Below, one piece after another: positions 1 through 8,962 of a stretch of 64,000 nucleotides of DNA (positions within the stretch are counted from its first letter, which is position 1; the number at the start of each line of letters is the position of its first letter). A program made the position numbers and the translations under genes. The notes beneath the pieces are model-generated. The model was not told the origin of the DNA and did no database searches. It saw only the letters and a program-made list of their open reading frames with translations. The DNA comes from Hylemonella sp. (GTDB lineage Bacteria > Pseudomonadota > Gammaproteobacteria > Burkholderiales > Burkholderiaceae_C), in assembly GCA_030695415.1 (NCBI GenBank), contig JAUYQZ010000037.1, forward strand, positions 1 to 64,000. Direction: 5' to 3'.

Positions 1-958
1 CATGGAAGTGCTCGACACCATCGCCATCGTCGCGAAGTCCAATTCGACCGTGCTGCTGCGCGGCGAGAGCGGCACAGGCAAGGAGCTTTTTGCACGCGCG
101 GTGCACGACCTATCGAGCCGCAGCGCCAAGCCCTTCGTCAAGCTGAACTGCGCCGCGCTGCCGGAAAGCGTTCTTGAATCGGAGCTGTTCGGTCATGAAC
201 GCGGCGCTTTCACGGGCGCTGTCGCGCAGCGTGCGGGTCGCTTCGAATTGGCCAACGGCGGCACGCTGCTGCTCGACGAAATCGGGGACATGCCGCCGGC
301 CTTGCAGGTGAAGCTGTTGCGCGTGCTGCAGGAGCGCGCGGTGCGCCCGCTGGGCTCGAGCCAGTCGCTGCCGGTGGACGTGCGCATCATCTCGGCCACG
401 CACCGCGACCTCGAAGAGGCCATGGCCACGGCGCAGTTCCGCGAAGACCTGTATTACCGCCTCAACGTGGTCACGCTGACCCTGCCCACATTGGCCGAGC
501 GGCGCGAAGACATTCCGCTGCTGGCCAACCATTTCCTGGCCAAACTGGCCGCCAAGTACGGCAAACGCAGCTCGGGCTTCGCGCCCGAGGCGCTCAAGGC
601 GCTGACCATGTCGGCGTGGCCGGGCAATGTGCGCCAGCTCTACAACGTGGTCGAGCAGGTCTGCGCCCTGTCCACCACGCCGCTGGTGTCGCTGGCGCTG
701 GTGCAGCGCGCGCTGCGCACGCCCTCGGTGGAGGTGCTGAGCTTTGCCGACGCCAAGCAGCGCTTCGAGCGCGAGTACCTGGTGGGCCTGCTCAAGATGA
801 CCGACGGCAACGTGGCCGACGCGGCCCGACTGGCGCAACGCAACCGCACCGAGTTCTACCGGTTGCTGCAAAAGCACGCGCTGACACCCGGCCTGTTCAA
901 GAGCGACGCCACGCCGGGTTCTTCGGGTATTCCCGGAGATGCTGTCGCCGATGAGTGA
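1..958 (+). CDS. glrR: GlrR/QseF-like sigma-54-dependent response regulator, 3' part
   Basis: The gene is cut by the window edge: the first visible residues already lie in the AAA+ domain, so the receiver domain lies outside. The visible 318 residues show Walker A GESGTGKE (21-28), the sigma-54 contact loop GAFTGA (68-73), Walker [10 protein letters not shown] (about 88-96) and a C-terminal Fis-type helix-turn-helix. The end, with [19 protein letters not shown], resembles enterobacterial GlrR (YfhA/QseF) closely, which is why I prefer GlrR over generic NtrC-type activators. In enterobacteria GlrR, phosphorylated by GlrK, binds TGTC-N10-GACA and activates sigma-54 promoters such as glmY. Exact copies of that motif overlap the 3' end of this gene and follow it, in front of opgGH. 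The ATG at position 2 is internal, not a true start. The family call is strong, the GlrR identity good. Confidence 0.8.
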   Translation, partial: MEVLDTIAIVAKSNSTVLLRGESGTGKELFARAVHDLSSRSAKPFVKLNCAALPESVLESELFGHERGAFTGAVAQRAGRFELANGGTLLLDEIGDMPPALQVKLLRVLQERAVRPLGSSQSLPVDVRIISATHRDLEEAMATAQFREDLYYRLNVVTLTLPTLAERREDIPLLANHFLAKLAAKYGKRSSGFAPEALKALTMSAWPGNVRQLYNVVEQVCALSTTPLVSLALVQRALRTPSVEVLSFADAKQRFEREYLVGLLKMTDGNVADAARLAQRNRTEFYRLLQKHALTPGLFKSDATPGSSGIPGDAVADE

Positions 959-960
959 CA
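943..960 (+). promoter_or_regulatory. candidate GlrR activator binding site 1
   Basis: The sequence TGTCGCCGATGAGTGACA matches exactly the TGTC-N10-GACA site known for enterobacterial GlrR. It overlaps the last codons of the glrR-like gene. It lies about 195 bases upstream of the start predicted from the sigma-54 promoter at 1122, a usual range for a sigma-54 enhancer. Binding is inferred. Confidence 0.6.
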
Positions 961-1009
961 GCCTGATTCCCTTGATTTCATTGGATTTTTTGTACAACGC
1001 GGCACCCGA

Positions 1010-1027
1010 TGTCGCCGTTTGACGACA
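1010..1027 (+). promoter_or_regulatory. candidate GlrR activator binding site 2
   Basis: TGTCGCCGTTTGACGACA is a second exact TGTC-N10-GACA site, 67 bases after the first and centred about 130 bases upstream of the predicted sigma-54 start. It shares the half TGTCGCCG with site 1. Paired activator sites are expected for an enhancer-binding protein that works as a hexamer. Confidence 0.65.
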
Positions 1028-1121
1028 AAAACAGGCGTTTGAAGCCCTGGCCGGCGCCTCTTGCTGGTCAGCAGAAGAGGTTTTCCCTCCAAGCCTTTGA
1101 TTCAGCTGGGTTTTTTCAACC

Positions 1122-1136
1122 TGGCACAGGGTTTGC
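1122..1136 (+). promoter_or_regulatory. sigma-54 (-24/-12) promoter upstream of opgG
   Basis: TGGCACAGGGTTTGC fits the sigma-54 consensus TGGCAC-N5-TTGC, with the essential GG and GC separated by exactly ten bases. It is in the 190-base spacer before opgG, downstream of the two GlrR-type sites. The predicted start of transcription, about 12 bases after the GC, falls at about 1148, immediately before the opgG ATG. Either the message is nearly leaderless or the true opgG start lies slightly downstream. Confidence 0.65.
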
Positions 1137-1148
1137 CCACTACAAGGC

Positions 1149-2720
1149 ATGTCCCTCACCATCCGCCCCTTTTCAGCCGCCCGGTGCACCCGCACCCTGG
1201 TGCTGCTGGGCGCCCTGTTTTCCCTGCTTTGCGGGGCGTCAGCCCAGGCCCAACGCTTCGACTGGGATGGCCTGACCCAGCTGGCGCAAAGCCGCTCCGC
1301 CGAGCCTTATCAAGCAAACAGCGACAAGCTGCCCGCCGAGCTGGCCAGCATCACCTACGACCAGCTGCGCGACATCCGTTTCAAACCCGAGCAGTCGCTG
1401 TGGCGCACCGATGCCCTGCCGTTTGAGGCGCAGTTTTTCCACCTTGGCCTGTACCAGACCGAGCCGGTGCGCATCCACGAGCTGCTGTCCGATGGCCGCG
1501 TGAACCACCTGCCCTACAGCGGTGCCGACTTCAACTACGGCCAGAACAGCTTCGACCCGGTCCCCTGGGGCGACCTCGGCCACGCCGGTTTCCGCCTGCA
1601 CTACCCGCTCAACGGCCAGACCTACAAGGACGAGCTGGTGGTGTTCCAGGGCGCGAGCTACTTCCGCGCACTGGGCGCTGGCCAGCAATACGGCCTGTCG
1701 GCCCGCGGCCTGGCGATCGACACCGTGGGCGGCAGCGGCGAAGAATTTCCGCGCTTCACCGAGTTCTGGCTGCAGCGCCCGGCCGGCGATGCCAGCGAGA
1801 TCACCGTGTTCGCCCTGCTCGAATCGCCAAGGGCCACCGGCGCGTACCGCTTCGTGATCCGTCCCGGCCAGCAGACCACCACCACGGTCACCGCGCGCAT
1901 CTTCCTGCGCCCCGGCGCCGGCCCGGTGAACACGCTGGGCATCGCACCGCTCACCAGCATGTTCCTCACGGGTGAAAACCAGCCTTCGGCCAGCGACTTC
2001 CGCCCCGAGGTGCACGACTCCGACGGTCTGATGATCGTCAGTGGCGACGGCGAATGGCTGTGGCGCCCGCTGCAGCGCCCCAAGGCCGTGACGGTCAGCT
2101 CCTTCACCATGAAGAGCCCACGCGGCTTCGGCCTGATGCAGCGCGACCGCAGCTTTGCCAGCTACGAGGACGTGGAAGCGCGCTACGAGCGCCGCCCGAG
2201 CGCCTGGGTCAAGCCGCTGGGCGACTGGGGCCCCGGCCGCGTCGAACTGGTGCAGCTGTCCGCGCCCGACGAGACGCACGACAACATCGTGGCGTACTGG
2301 GTTCCGGGCACGTTGCCCGCACCGGGTCAGCCGCTCGAAGTGGCCTACGAACTTGCCTGGCAAGGCGATGTCCAGCAGCGACCGCCGTCGAGCTGGGTCA
2401 CCCAGAGCCGCCGCGGCCATGGCTACACCAGGCTCAGCGCAGAAGAACAGGGCCGCCAGCCGCAATACGTCATCGACTTCACCGGCCCCGCGCTGGACGC
2501 GCTGCCGGCCAACGCCACGGTCAAGGCCGTGGTGAGCGCCAACACCAACGGCCGCGTGATCGAGACGCTGGCCTACCCCAACCCCGCCACGCGCACCTGG
2601 CGCGTGACCTTGCGCGTCGAGCGCGTTGATGCCACCCAGCCCGTGGAATTGCGCGCCTTCCTCCAGCACAACAACGACACCGTGAGTGAAACATGGACAC
2701 ATCTGCTGTTACCCGAATGA
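1149..2720 (+). CDS. opgG: periplasmic glucan biosynthesis protein OpgG (MdoG)
   Basis: The 523-residue product matches the OpgG/MdoG family in length and content. OpgG acts in the periplasm in branching or modifying the beta-1,2-glucan backbone made by OpgH. An N-terminal signal peptide is visible: basic start, hydrophobic LVLLGALFSLLCGASAQAQ, cleavage near residue 35. The mature part is the usual beta-sandwich protein with FDWDGLTQLAQ at its start and a C-terminal Ig-like region. The gene overlaps opgH, so the two form one transcript. No Shine-Dalgarno is obvious before the ATG at 1149, and the predicted sigma-54 start of transcription falls one base before it. I keep this start because it gives a complete signal peptide. 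Confidence 0.95.
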   Translation: MSLTIRPFSAARCTRTLVLLGALFSLLCGASAQAQRFDWDGLTQLAQSRSAEPYQANSDKLPAELASITYDQLRDIRFKPEQSLWRTDALPFEAQFFHLGLYQTEPVRIHELLSDGRVNHLPYSGADFNYGQNSFDPVPWGDLGHAGFRLHYPLNGQTYKDELVVFQGASYFRALGAGQQYGLSARGLAIDTVGGSGEEFPRFTEFWLQRPAGDASEITVFALLESPRATGAYRFVIRPGQQTTTTVTARIFLRPGAGPVNTLGIAPLTSMFLTGENQPSASDFRPEVHDSDGLMIVSGDGEWLWRPLQRPKAVTVSSFTMKSPRGFGLMQRDRSFASYEDVEARYERRPSAWVKPLGDWGPGRVELVQLSAPDETHDNIVAYWVPGTLPAPGQPLEVAYELAWQGDVQQRPPSSWVTQSRRGHGYTRLSAEEQGRQPQYVIDFTGPALDALPANATVKAVVSANTNGRVIETLAYPNPATRTWRVTLRVERVDATQPVELRAFLQHNNDTVSETWTHLLLPE

Positions 2721-4702
2721 ACACGTCCACGAACCCCACCCCGGCCTTGCGCAGCACCCTGCGCGAGGAACGCCACCCCAACGCGGTGACGGCACCCCCG
2801 CTCAACCGCGGCTCCATGGTGCCGCGCCCGTGGCGCGGTTTCTGGAACAGCATCGGCACCGCGCTGCTGAGCCTGGCCGGCAAGGCACTGCCGCCCTACG
2901 AAGCCTCGGTGCAAGCCAGCCCGCAAGCTGCACCCGAAGCCTGGGTGACGGCAGCGAACCGCCGCCGCGCTGTGTTCATGCTGCTCACCGTGCTGAGCAC
3001 GGCGTTTGCCACCAGCCTGTTCGCCACCGCCCAGCCGGAACACAACAACGCGTGGCTGCAATACGGCCAGCTCGCACTCTTCGGCCTGCTCTCGGCCTGG
3101 GTCGTGACCGGTTTTGTGACCGCACTCATGGGTTTCTGGGTCTCGCTGCGCGGTGACGCACACACGCTGTCGGCCGCTGCGGTGCAACACCACCCCATGA
3201 ACCCCGACGCACGCACGGCGATCATCATGCCGATCTGCAACGAAGACGTGGCCACCGTGTTTGCCGGACTGCGCGCCACCTGCGAGTCGCTCGCAGCCAC
3301 CGGCCATGCGCGCCAGTTCGACGTGTTCGTGCTCTCCGACAGCTACAACCCGGCGATCGCCGCGGCCGAAAAATCCGCCTGGGAAAACCTGCGCGCGGCC
3401 CTGGCCGCCCAGCCCGAGCTGCCACAGATCGAGGTGTACTACCGCCTGCGCACACGCCGCAGCCACCGCAAGGCCGGCAACGTGGCCGACTTCTGCCGCC
3501 GCTGGGGCAACGACTACCGCTACATGGTCGTGCTCGACGCCGACAGCGTCATGAGCGGCAGCTGCATCGTCTCCATGGTCAAGCTGATGGAAGCCAACCC
3601 CAAGGCCGGCATCGTGCAGACCGCCACCCAGGCCATCGGCCACGCCACGCTGCATGCGCGCGCGCAGCAGTTTGGATCACGCGTCACCGGCCGCCTGTTC
3701 ACGCTGGGCATGCAGTTCTGGCAGCTCGGCGAGAGCCACTACTGGGGCCACAACGCCATCATCCGCGTCGAGCCGTTCATGAAACATTGCGCGCTGGCCC
3801 CCATCCAGGGCACGGGCGGCATGTCCGGCGGCATCATGTCGCACGACTTTGTGGAAGCCGCGCTGATGCGCCGTGCCGGCTACCAGGTGTGGCTGGTCTC
3901 CGACCTCACCGGCAGCTACGAACAGCAGCCGCCTGACTTGCTCAGCGAGTTGCAGCGCGACCGCCGCTGGTGCCAGGGCAACCTGCAGAACTCGCGCCTG
4001 ATGGCCGAGCCCGGCATCCACCGCGTGCACCGCACCATGTTCGCCATCGGCGCCATGTCCTACCTCTCCGCCCCCTTGTGGCTGGCCTTCCTGACCATCG
4101 GCACCGCCCTGTGGGCCGCCAACTCCAGCGCGATCCCGAGCTGGCAGGCTGTGCCCGAAGAGCTGCGCGCGCTGTGGATGTGGACGTTGACCATGCTGTT
4201 CATGCCCCGTGTGCTGGGTCTGATGGCGGTGTTCATGAAGGGTGAACAGAAGTCGTTCGGCGGCACCGCTGCACTGCTGGTCAGCTCCGTGGCTGAAACC
4301 GTGATGGCCCTGCTGCAGGCCCCCATCCGCATGCTGGCGCACTCGCTGTTCGTGCTGGTGGCCATCACCGGTCTCAAGCTGGAATGGAAGTCGCCCCCGC
4401 GGGAAGCCGTTGGCGTGACCTGGCGCGATGCCCTGGCGCGGCTGGCCCCCATGACGGTGGTGATCGGCCTGCTGGGTCTGGGTGTGGCGGCGATCAACGC
4501 CAACGCGCTGATCTGGCTTGCCCCGGTTGCGCTGCCCCTGCTGCTGGCTGTGCCCATGACCGTGGCCACCAGCCACGTGGACCTGGGCGCATGGATGCGC
4601 TCGCGCGGTGTGCTGCTGATTCCCGAAGAGTCGTGGTCGCCGGCCGTGCTGCGCCGCGCGTGGCGCCATGCCAGCCGCTTCACACTGGCACAGGCCGTCT
4701 GA
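2717..4702 (+). CDS. opgH: glucan glucosyltransferase OpgH (MdoH)
   Basis: An inner-membrane family-2 glycosyltransferase that polymerises glucose from UDP-glucose into the linear periplasmic glucan backbone. The start at 2717 makes an ATGA overlap with the opgG stop; an in-frame ATG at 2693 would add eight residues. Visible are the N-terminal membrane segments, the nucleotide-sugar motif VLDADSVMSG, the acceptor-site motif RDRRWCQGN, and several C-terminal transmembrane helices. The length, about 661 residues, is somewhat shorter than E. coli MdoH, which has a longer cytoplasmic N-terminus. In E. coli OpgH also tunes cell size by binding FtsZ when UDP-glucose is abundant; whether that holds here cannot be seen. 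Confidence 0.95.
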   Translation: MNTSTNPTPALRSTLREERHPNAVTAPPLNRGSMVPRPWRGFWNSIGTALLSLAGKALPPYEASVQASPQAAPEAWVTAANRRRAVFMLLTVLSTAFATSLFATAQPEHNNAWLQYGQLALFGLLSAWVVTGFVTALMGFWVSLRGDAHTLSAAAVQHHPMNPDARTAIIMPICNEDVATVFAGLRATCESLAATGHARQFDVFVLSDSYNPAIAAAEKSAWENLRAALAAQPELPQIEVYYRLRTRRSHRKAGNVADFCRRWGNDYRYMVVLDADSVMSGSCIVSMVKLMEANPKAGIVQTATQAIGHATLHARAQQFGSRVTGRLFTLGMQFWQLGESHYWGHNAIIRVEPFMKHCALAPIQGTGGMSGGIMSHDFVEAALMRRAGYQVWLVSDLTGSYEQQPPDLLSELQRDRRWCQGNLQNSRLMAEPGIHRVHRTMFAIGAMSYLSAPLWLAFLTIGTALWAANSSAIPSWQAVPEELRALWMWTLTMLFMPRVLGLMAVFMKGEQKSFGGTAALLVSSVAETVMALLQAPIRMLAHSLFVLVAITGLKLEWKSPPREAVGVTWRDALARLAPMTVVIGLLGLGVAAINANALIWLAPVALPLLLAVPMTVATSHVDLGAWMRSRGVLLIPEESWSPAVLRRAWRHASRFTLAQAV

Positions 4703-4725
4703 GGATTGCTCAGCACGCTCTCTGC

Positions 4726-4751
4726 CAACGCGCCGCTTCTGCGGCGCGTTG
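4726..4751. terminator. hairpin terminator between convergent opgH and the EamA gene
   Basis: A perfect 11-base stem (CAACGCGCCGC / GCGGCGCGTTG) with a TTCT loop fills the 54-base gap between two converging genes. No long T-tract follows on either side, so efficiency is uncertain. It probably serves both directions. Confidence 0.6.
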
Positions 4752-4756
4752 TCGTT

Positions 4757-5677
4757 TCAGGACCCGTTGTGTCGCACGCGCATGCCCTGCCACCAGCCTC
4801 CCATCTGGTTCACGACCAGGCCCAGGAGGACCAGTCCCGTGCCCAGCCACTGCTGGAGCAACGGCAGTTCATCGAAGAACATCCAGGCCGACCACAAGCC
4901 CACCACCGGCACCAGCAGCGAAAACGGCGTGACACGTCCGGCCGGATGTCGCTTGAGCAGGCGCGTCCAGAGGCTGTAGGCCAGCAGCGTGGCCAGCCAT
5001 GCGAGGAACAGCACGGCCAGGAAGGCCTGCAGGTTCATGCCGGCCACCTGCTTCAGCACGGTCTGAGGCCCGTCCATCCACAGTGCCAGCGCCACGAACG
5101 GCACGATGGGAAACACGCTGCTCCAGACAATGAAGGGGAACGGGTCGTAGTCGGCCACGCGGCTGGCCAGGCGGGCCACCAGGTTGGACACCGCCCACAT
5201 GAAGGCCGCCGAAACGGTGAGCACAAAACCGGCCAGCGTCATTTGCCCCGGGCCTTCGCCGTGCGCGGTGGCGATCAACACCAGCCCGCCCAGTGCCACC
5301 ACCAGTCCCAGCCCTTGCGAGAAGCGCGCGCGCTCACCCAGCACCGGCACCGCCAGCAGCAGCGTGAAGAAGGCCTGCGTCTGCATGACCACCGAGGCCA
5401 TGCCCACCGTCATGCCCAGCTGCAGGCCGAGGAACAGGAAACCGAACTGCCCCAGGCCCTGCGCCAGCCCATAGGCTGCCACATAGCGCCAGGGCAGTCT
5501 GGGAAACTTCACGAACAGCAAAAAAGGCAGGGCGGCGGCCGCAAAACGCATCGCGCCCAGCAACATGGGTCCGATGCCCTGCAGGCCGACTTTCATCACG
5601 ACGAAGTTCAAGCCCCAGATCACCACCACCGCGAGCGCGCGCAGCAGGTCGCCGCGCGAGAGGGGCAACGCATTCAC
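4757..5677 (-). CDS. EamA/DMT-family transporter
   Basis: A 306-residue, strongly hydrophobic protein with about ten transmembrane segments in two EamA repeats (VVIWGLNFVVMKVGLQG near the start, NLVARLASRVADYDPF in the second half). Relatives export amino acids or other small metabolites; the E. coli O-acetylserine/cysteine exporter is one of the closer types, but the substrate cannot be told. It starts with GTG at 5677, overlapping the upstream SDR stop as GTGA. It is the last gene of the five-gene operon that begins at 9768. Linked to two dehydrogenases, a monooxygenase and an importer, it may export a product or intermediate; that is inference. Confidence 0.85.
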   Translation of the reverse strand: MNALPLSRGDLLRALAVVVIWGLNFVVMKVGLQGIGPMLLGAMRFAAAALPFLLFVKFPRLPWRYVAAYGLAQGLGQFGFLFLGLQLGMTVGMASVVMQTQAFFTLLLAVPVLGERARFSQGLGLVVALGGLVLIATAHGEGPGQMTLAGFVLTVSAAFMWAVSNLVARLASRVADYDPFPFIVWSSVFPIVPFVALALWMDGPQTVLKQVAGMNLQAFLAVLFLAWLATLLAYSLWTRLLKRHPAGRVTPFSLLVPVVGLWSAWMFFDELPLLQQWLGTGLVLLGLVVNQMGGWWQGMRVRHNGS

Positions 5678-6684
5678 GGCGCGGCCCTCACGCGGCGGCC
5701 CTGCGCGGTGCGCGCCGACACGAAAGCTTCAAAGGCCTCGGCGCTGGTCTTGCGCGGGGTGTAGCCAAAGCGCTCCTTCAGCGCGGTGTTGAGCAGCACC
5801 GGGCGGTAGCGCAGGAAGTCGAGTTGCTCCGGGCCGTAACGGGTGATGCCCAGCGCCGAGCCCACGCGCAGCGCGGCGCGCAGCAGACCGGCGGGCAGCA
5901 CACGCGGCTTCTTGTGCAGGCGCTCTGCGATCTCGGACAAGGTCAGCGCGCCGTCGCCCGCGAGGTTGTAGCAACCCGGCTGGCCCCGGCCGCTGACCGC
6001 GTGCAGGATGGCGCCGGTCACGTCCTCGTCCCACACGAACACAAAGGGGCTGTCGCTGCCCTGGATCATGAGGATGCGAGGCTTCTCGAACAGCGCGGTG
6101 ATCTGGTTGTCCACCCGCTCGCCCAGGATGGTGCCGATGCGCAGCACGGTCTGGCGCAGTTCCGGGGCGCTGGCGCGGGTCTTGGCCAGCATCTCCTCGA
6201 CCAGGCGCTTGTGGTGCGCGTAGGCGAACACCTCGTTGCCGCGCAGCGGGTGCTCCTCGGTGAGCCAGGCCGGGTTGTCGGCGTGGTAGCCGTAGGCCGC
6301 GCCGCTGCTGGAGACCACGAGGTGGTCCACCCGGTGCGCCAGGCAAGCGCGGATCACATTGCGCGTGCCGCCCACGTCCACCTCGTACTCGAAGGCGCGA
6401 TTCGATCCCTTGCCCGGCGTGACGATGGAAGCCAGGTGCACCACGGTGTCGATGGCGTTCATGGCCACCGTGTCGGCCAGCGCGGGCGAGCGCACGTCCT
6501 GCGCAACGTAGACCACGCGCGGAAGGCGCCGCTCGGGGGGCACCTCGCGCACGTCCACCGCCACGATGTGCTGGATGTGCTTGTCACCCGCCAGCGCTGC
6601 GATCAGGCCGCGTCCCAGGAAGCCGTCAGCCCCCGTGACCAGCACGCGCCGGGCGGCTGGCGCTTTCTCGGCCACGGTGTTCAT
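5674..6684 (-). CDS. NAD-dependent epimerase/dehydratase, extended SDR
   Basis: A 336-residue extended short-chain dehydrogenase. The N-terminal Rossmann motif is VTGADGFLGRG, the acidic cofactor-selecting residue lies in VAVDVRE, and the active site shows SSSGAAYG plus YAHHK (YxxxK). The start at 6684 gives an ATGA overlap with the BASS transporter; a start 57 bases upstream is open but would run into that gene. The substrate may be a nucleotide sugar or a steroid- or terpenoid-like alcohol; the neighbours (flavin monooxygenase, BASS transporter, classical SDR) favour a small-molecule oxidation pathway over sugar metabolism. Not resolved. Confidence 0.85.
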   Translation of the reverse strand: MNTVAEKAPAARRVLVTGADGFLGRGLIAALAGDKHIQHIVAVDVREVPPERRLPRVVYVAQDVRSPALADTVAMNAIDTVVHLASIVTPGKGSNRAFEYEVDVGGTRNVIRACLAHRVDHLVVSSSGAAYGYHADNPAWLTEEHPLRGNEVFAYAHHKRLVEEMLAKTRASAPELRQTVLRIGTILGERVDNQITALFEKPRILMIQGSDSPFVFVWDEDVTGAILHAVSGRGQPGCYNLAGDGALTLSEIAERLHKKPRVLPAGLLRAALRVGSALGITRYGPEQLDFLRYRPVLLNTALKERFGYTPRKTSAEAFEAFVSARTAQGRRVRAAP

Positions 6685-7616
6685 GCGCGAGGAACCGGGG
6701 GAACCGCCGGCACGCCGCCCTGCAGCGGCCGTTTCGACCACCAGCTCGCCAGCAACAGGCCGGCGATGATGTCCCAGAAACCCCAGACACCGGCCACCAC
6801 CGCCATGCCACCCAGGCCGCCGAAGAAGCTGAAGATCAGCACCAGGCCCAGGCCGGCGTTGCGGATGCCGACCTCGATGGACAGCGCGCGGCGGTCGTAG
6901 TCGGGCAGACCCGCCACCCGTGCAATGGCATAACCGGTGCCGAACGCCAGCGCATCATGGATCACCACCGCCAGCAGCACCAGCCCCACGTAGTCGAGGA
7001 AATAGCGCCAGTTGCCGGCGATGGCACCGACGATGAAGACGATGAGCGCAATGAAGCTCAGGATACGCACCGGCTTCTTGAAGCGCGCGGTCCAGTTGGG
7101 GAAGCGGTGCGCGCACCAGAGACCCAGCACGAAGGGCACACCGATGATGAGCAGGATGTGGCCCACCATCTCCAGCGGATCCAGCGCGATGGTCTTGAGC
7201 AGCGGCGCCGCGGTGGGGTGGATGCCGCCCCAGAACGCGAAGTTCAGCGGCATGGCGACGATGGCAATTGCGTTGGACACCGCCGTCATCGACACGCTGA
7301 GCGCGACGTTGCCGTTGGCGCGGTAGGTCAGGATGTTGCTCACGTTGCCCGGCGGGCAACAGGCCACCAGGATCATGCCGAGTGCGATGCTCGGCCCGGG
7401 CTGCAGCAGCAGCGTGAGCGCGAAGGTGATGGCAGGCAGCGCGATGAACTGCGCCACGATACCCACGGCGAACGCCACCGGCATGCGCAGCACGCGGCGG
7501 AAGTCATCGATGCGAGTGTCCAGCGCGATGCCGTACATCAGGAAGGCGAGCACGCCGTTGAGCACGGCCAGCGAGGCCGGGTTGAAGTTCAGCCGGATTT
7601 CGTCCACGGGCAGCAT
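6681..7616 (-). CDS. bile acid:sodium symporter (BASS) family transporter
   Basis: A 311-residue integral membrane protein with roughly nine or ten hydrophobic segments and the family core CCPPGNVSNILTYRANG, which corresponds to the crossed sodium-binding helices. Bacterial BASS proteins import organic anions (bile acids, pantoate, 2-keto acids) with sodium. The spacer before the ATG holds AGGAG, and the stop overlaps the next SDR. Its place in the operon suggests it brings in the substrate or a precursor for the oxidoreductases around it. The exact substrate is unknown. Confidence 0.88.
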   Translation of the reverse strand: MLPVDEIRLNFNPASLAVLNGVLAFLMYGIALDTRIDDFRRVLRMPVAFAVGIVAQFIALPAITFALTLLLQPGPSIALGMILVACCPPGNVSNILTYRANGNVALSVSMTAVSNAIAIVAMPLNFAFWGGIHPTAAPLLKTIALDPLEMVGHILLIIGVPFVLGLWCAHRFPNWTARFKKPVRILSFIALIVFIVGAIAGNWRYFLDYVGLVLLAVVIHDALAFGTGYAIARVAGLPDYDRRALSIEVGIRNAGLGLVLIFSFFGGLGGMAVVAGVWGFWDIIAGLLLASWWSKRPLQGGVPAVPPVPRA

Positions 7617-7648
7617 GTTGGTCTCCTCTTGTTGTTGTGGCGTGGCGC

Positions 7649-8962
7649 TCAGGCCAGCGCTGCAGCGGCCTGACGCACTGCGCTGCGGTAGGCGTCCTTG
7701 TTCACGTAATACGCCATGCGCTCAAGTTGCAGGTATTTGTAGCCACCCGACAGGTCCGGCGGCGGGCCGCCCTTGGCGGTTTTGAGCGCGGTGGCACTGG
7801 CCCGCCCCTCGTCCAATCCCTTGAAATAGCGCGCCACCAGCTCGGCCTGCTCATAGCGGCCCTGCCAGCCCAGGCCGCTGGCCTCGACCATGCCGAGCAC
7901 GGCGAGGCGGTCGAAGCGCGGCGCGAAGATGTTGAGGTAGAGCCGGGGCGCCATGCCTTGCCAGTTGAGCAGGGCATGGTCGAGAAACGGGTAGTGCAGC
8001 TTGTAGCCGGTGGCCGCGAGCACCAGGTCGTAGTCGCCACGGCTGCCGTCCTTGAAATGCACGGTGTGGCCGTCGAAGCGGGCAATGTCGGCGCGCACCC
8101 CCACGTCGCCATGCCCGATGTGGTACAGGATGAGCGAGTTCACCACCGGGTGCGACTCGTACATCTTGTAGGCCGGCTTGGGAAAGCCGAAGCGCACCGG
8201 GTCGCCGGTGAACCACTTCAGTATGGTGCTGTCGATCTTTTGCTTGAGCCAGGGCGGCAGCGTGATCTTGCCGCCGATCGAATCGGCCGGTTTGCCGAAC
8301 ACGTACTTGGGCACGAAGTAGTAACCGCGACGCACCGAGATGTCCACGCTGCTCGCCTGGTGCACCGCGTCCACCGCGATGTCGCAGCCGGAGTTGCCGG
8401 CACCCACGATGAGCACGCGCTTGTACTTGAACAGGTCGGCGCTCTTGTAGGCCGAGGTGTGCAGCAGTTCGCCGGCGAAGCGGCCCTCGAAGGCCGGCAT
8501 GTTGGGCTCGGCCAGCGTGCCGTTGGCCACGACCACGCCCTTGTAGTCGGCCCAGGTTTGCTGTCCGTTTGCGTCTTCGGTGGTCACGCGCCACAGCGTG
8601 TCGGGCGCGTCGCTCACCGGCTCGACCCGGAGCACGCGCACACCGAAGCGGTAGTGCTCGCGCAGCTTGAAGTGGTCTGCAAATGCCTGGAAGTAGTCCA
8701 GCAACTCGCGGTGGCTCGGGTAGTCGGCCACGCGCTCGGGCATGGGGAATTCGCTGAACTCCGTCATGCGTTTGCTTGAGATCAGGTGCGCCGACTGGTA
8801 CACGGTGGAACGCGGGTTGTGGATGTTCCACAGGCCGCCCACGTCGGTGTGCGCCTCGAAGCCCTGGAAGGCAATGCCGTGTTTCTGCAGACAGCGTGCG
8901 CCCGCGAGGCCCGACGGGCCGGCGCCGATGAGGGCAATCTGCTGTTCGGTGGGAGTGGTCAT
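7649..8962 (-). CDS. flavin-containing monooxygenase
   Basis: A 437-residue class B flavoprotein monooxygenase. FAD is bound through GAGPSGLAG near the N-terminus. The FMO signature FxGxxxHxxxY is seen as FAGELLHTSAY, followed by the second dinucleotide motif VGAGNSGCD for NADPH and a C-terminal AATGY. The length is typical of FMOs that oxygenate N, S or ketone groups; larger Baeyer-Villiger enzymes are usually longer. It overlaps the upstream SDR stop as ATGA and is 32 bases before the BASS gene. It likely carries out the oxygenation step of the operon; the substrate is not known. Confidence 0.9.
   Translation of the reverse strand: MTTPTEQQIALIGAGPSGLAGARCLQKHGIAFQGFEAHTDVGGLWNIHNPRSTVYQSAHLISSKRMTEFSEFPMPERVADYPSHRELLDYFQAFADHFKLREHYRFGVRVLRVEPVSDAPDTLWRVTTEDANGQQTWADYKGVVVANGTLAEPNMPAFEGRFAGELLHTSAYKSADLFKYKRVLIVGAGNSGCDIAVDAVHQASSVDISVRRGYYFVPKYVFGKPADSIGGKITLPPWLKQKIDSTILKWFTGDPVRFGFPKPAYKMYESHPVVNSLILYHIGHGDVGVRADIARFDGHTVHFKDGSRGDYDLVLAATGYKLHYPFLDHALLNWQGMAPRLYLNIFAPRFDRLAVLGMVEASGLGWQGRYEQAELVARYFKGLDEGRASATALKTAKGGPPPDLSGGYKYLQLERMAYYVNKDAYRSAVRQAAAALA

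Noticed and set aside
1239-2702. A 487-residue minus-strand frame over opgG
   Set aside because: Shadow of opgG, rich in His, Gly and Val, with no motif or ribosome site.
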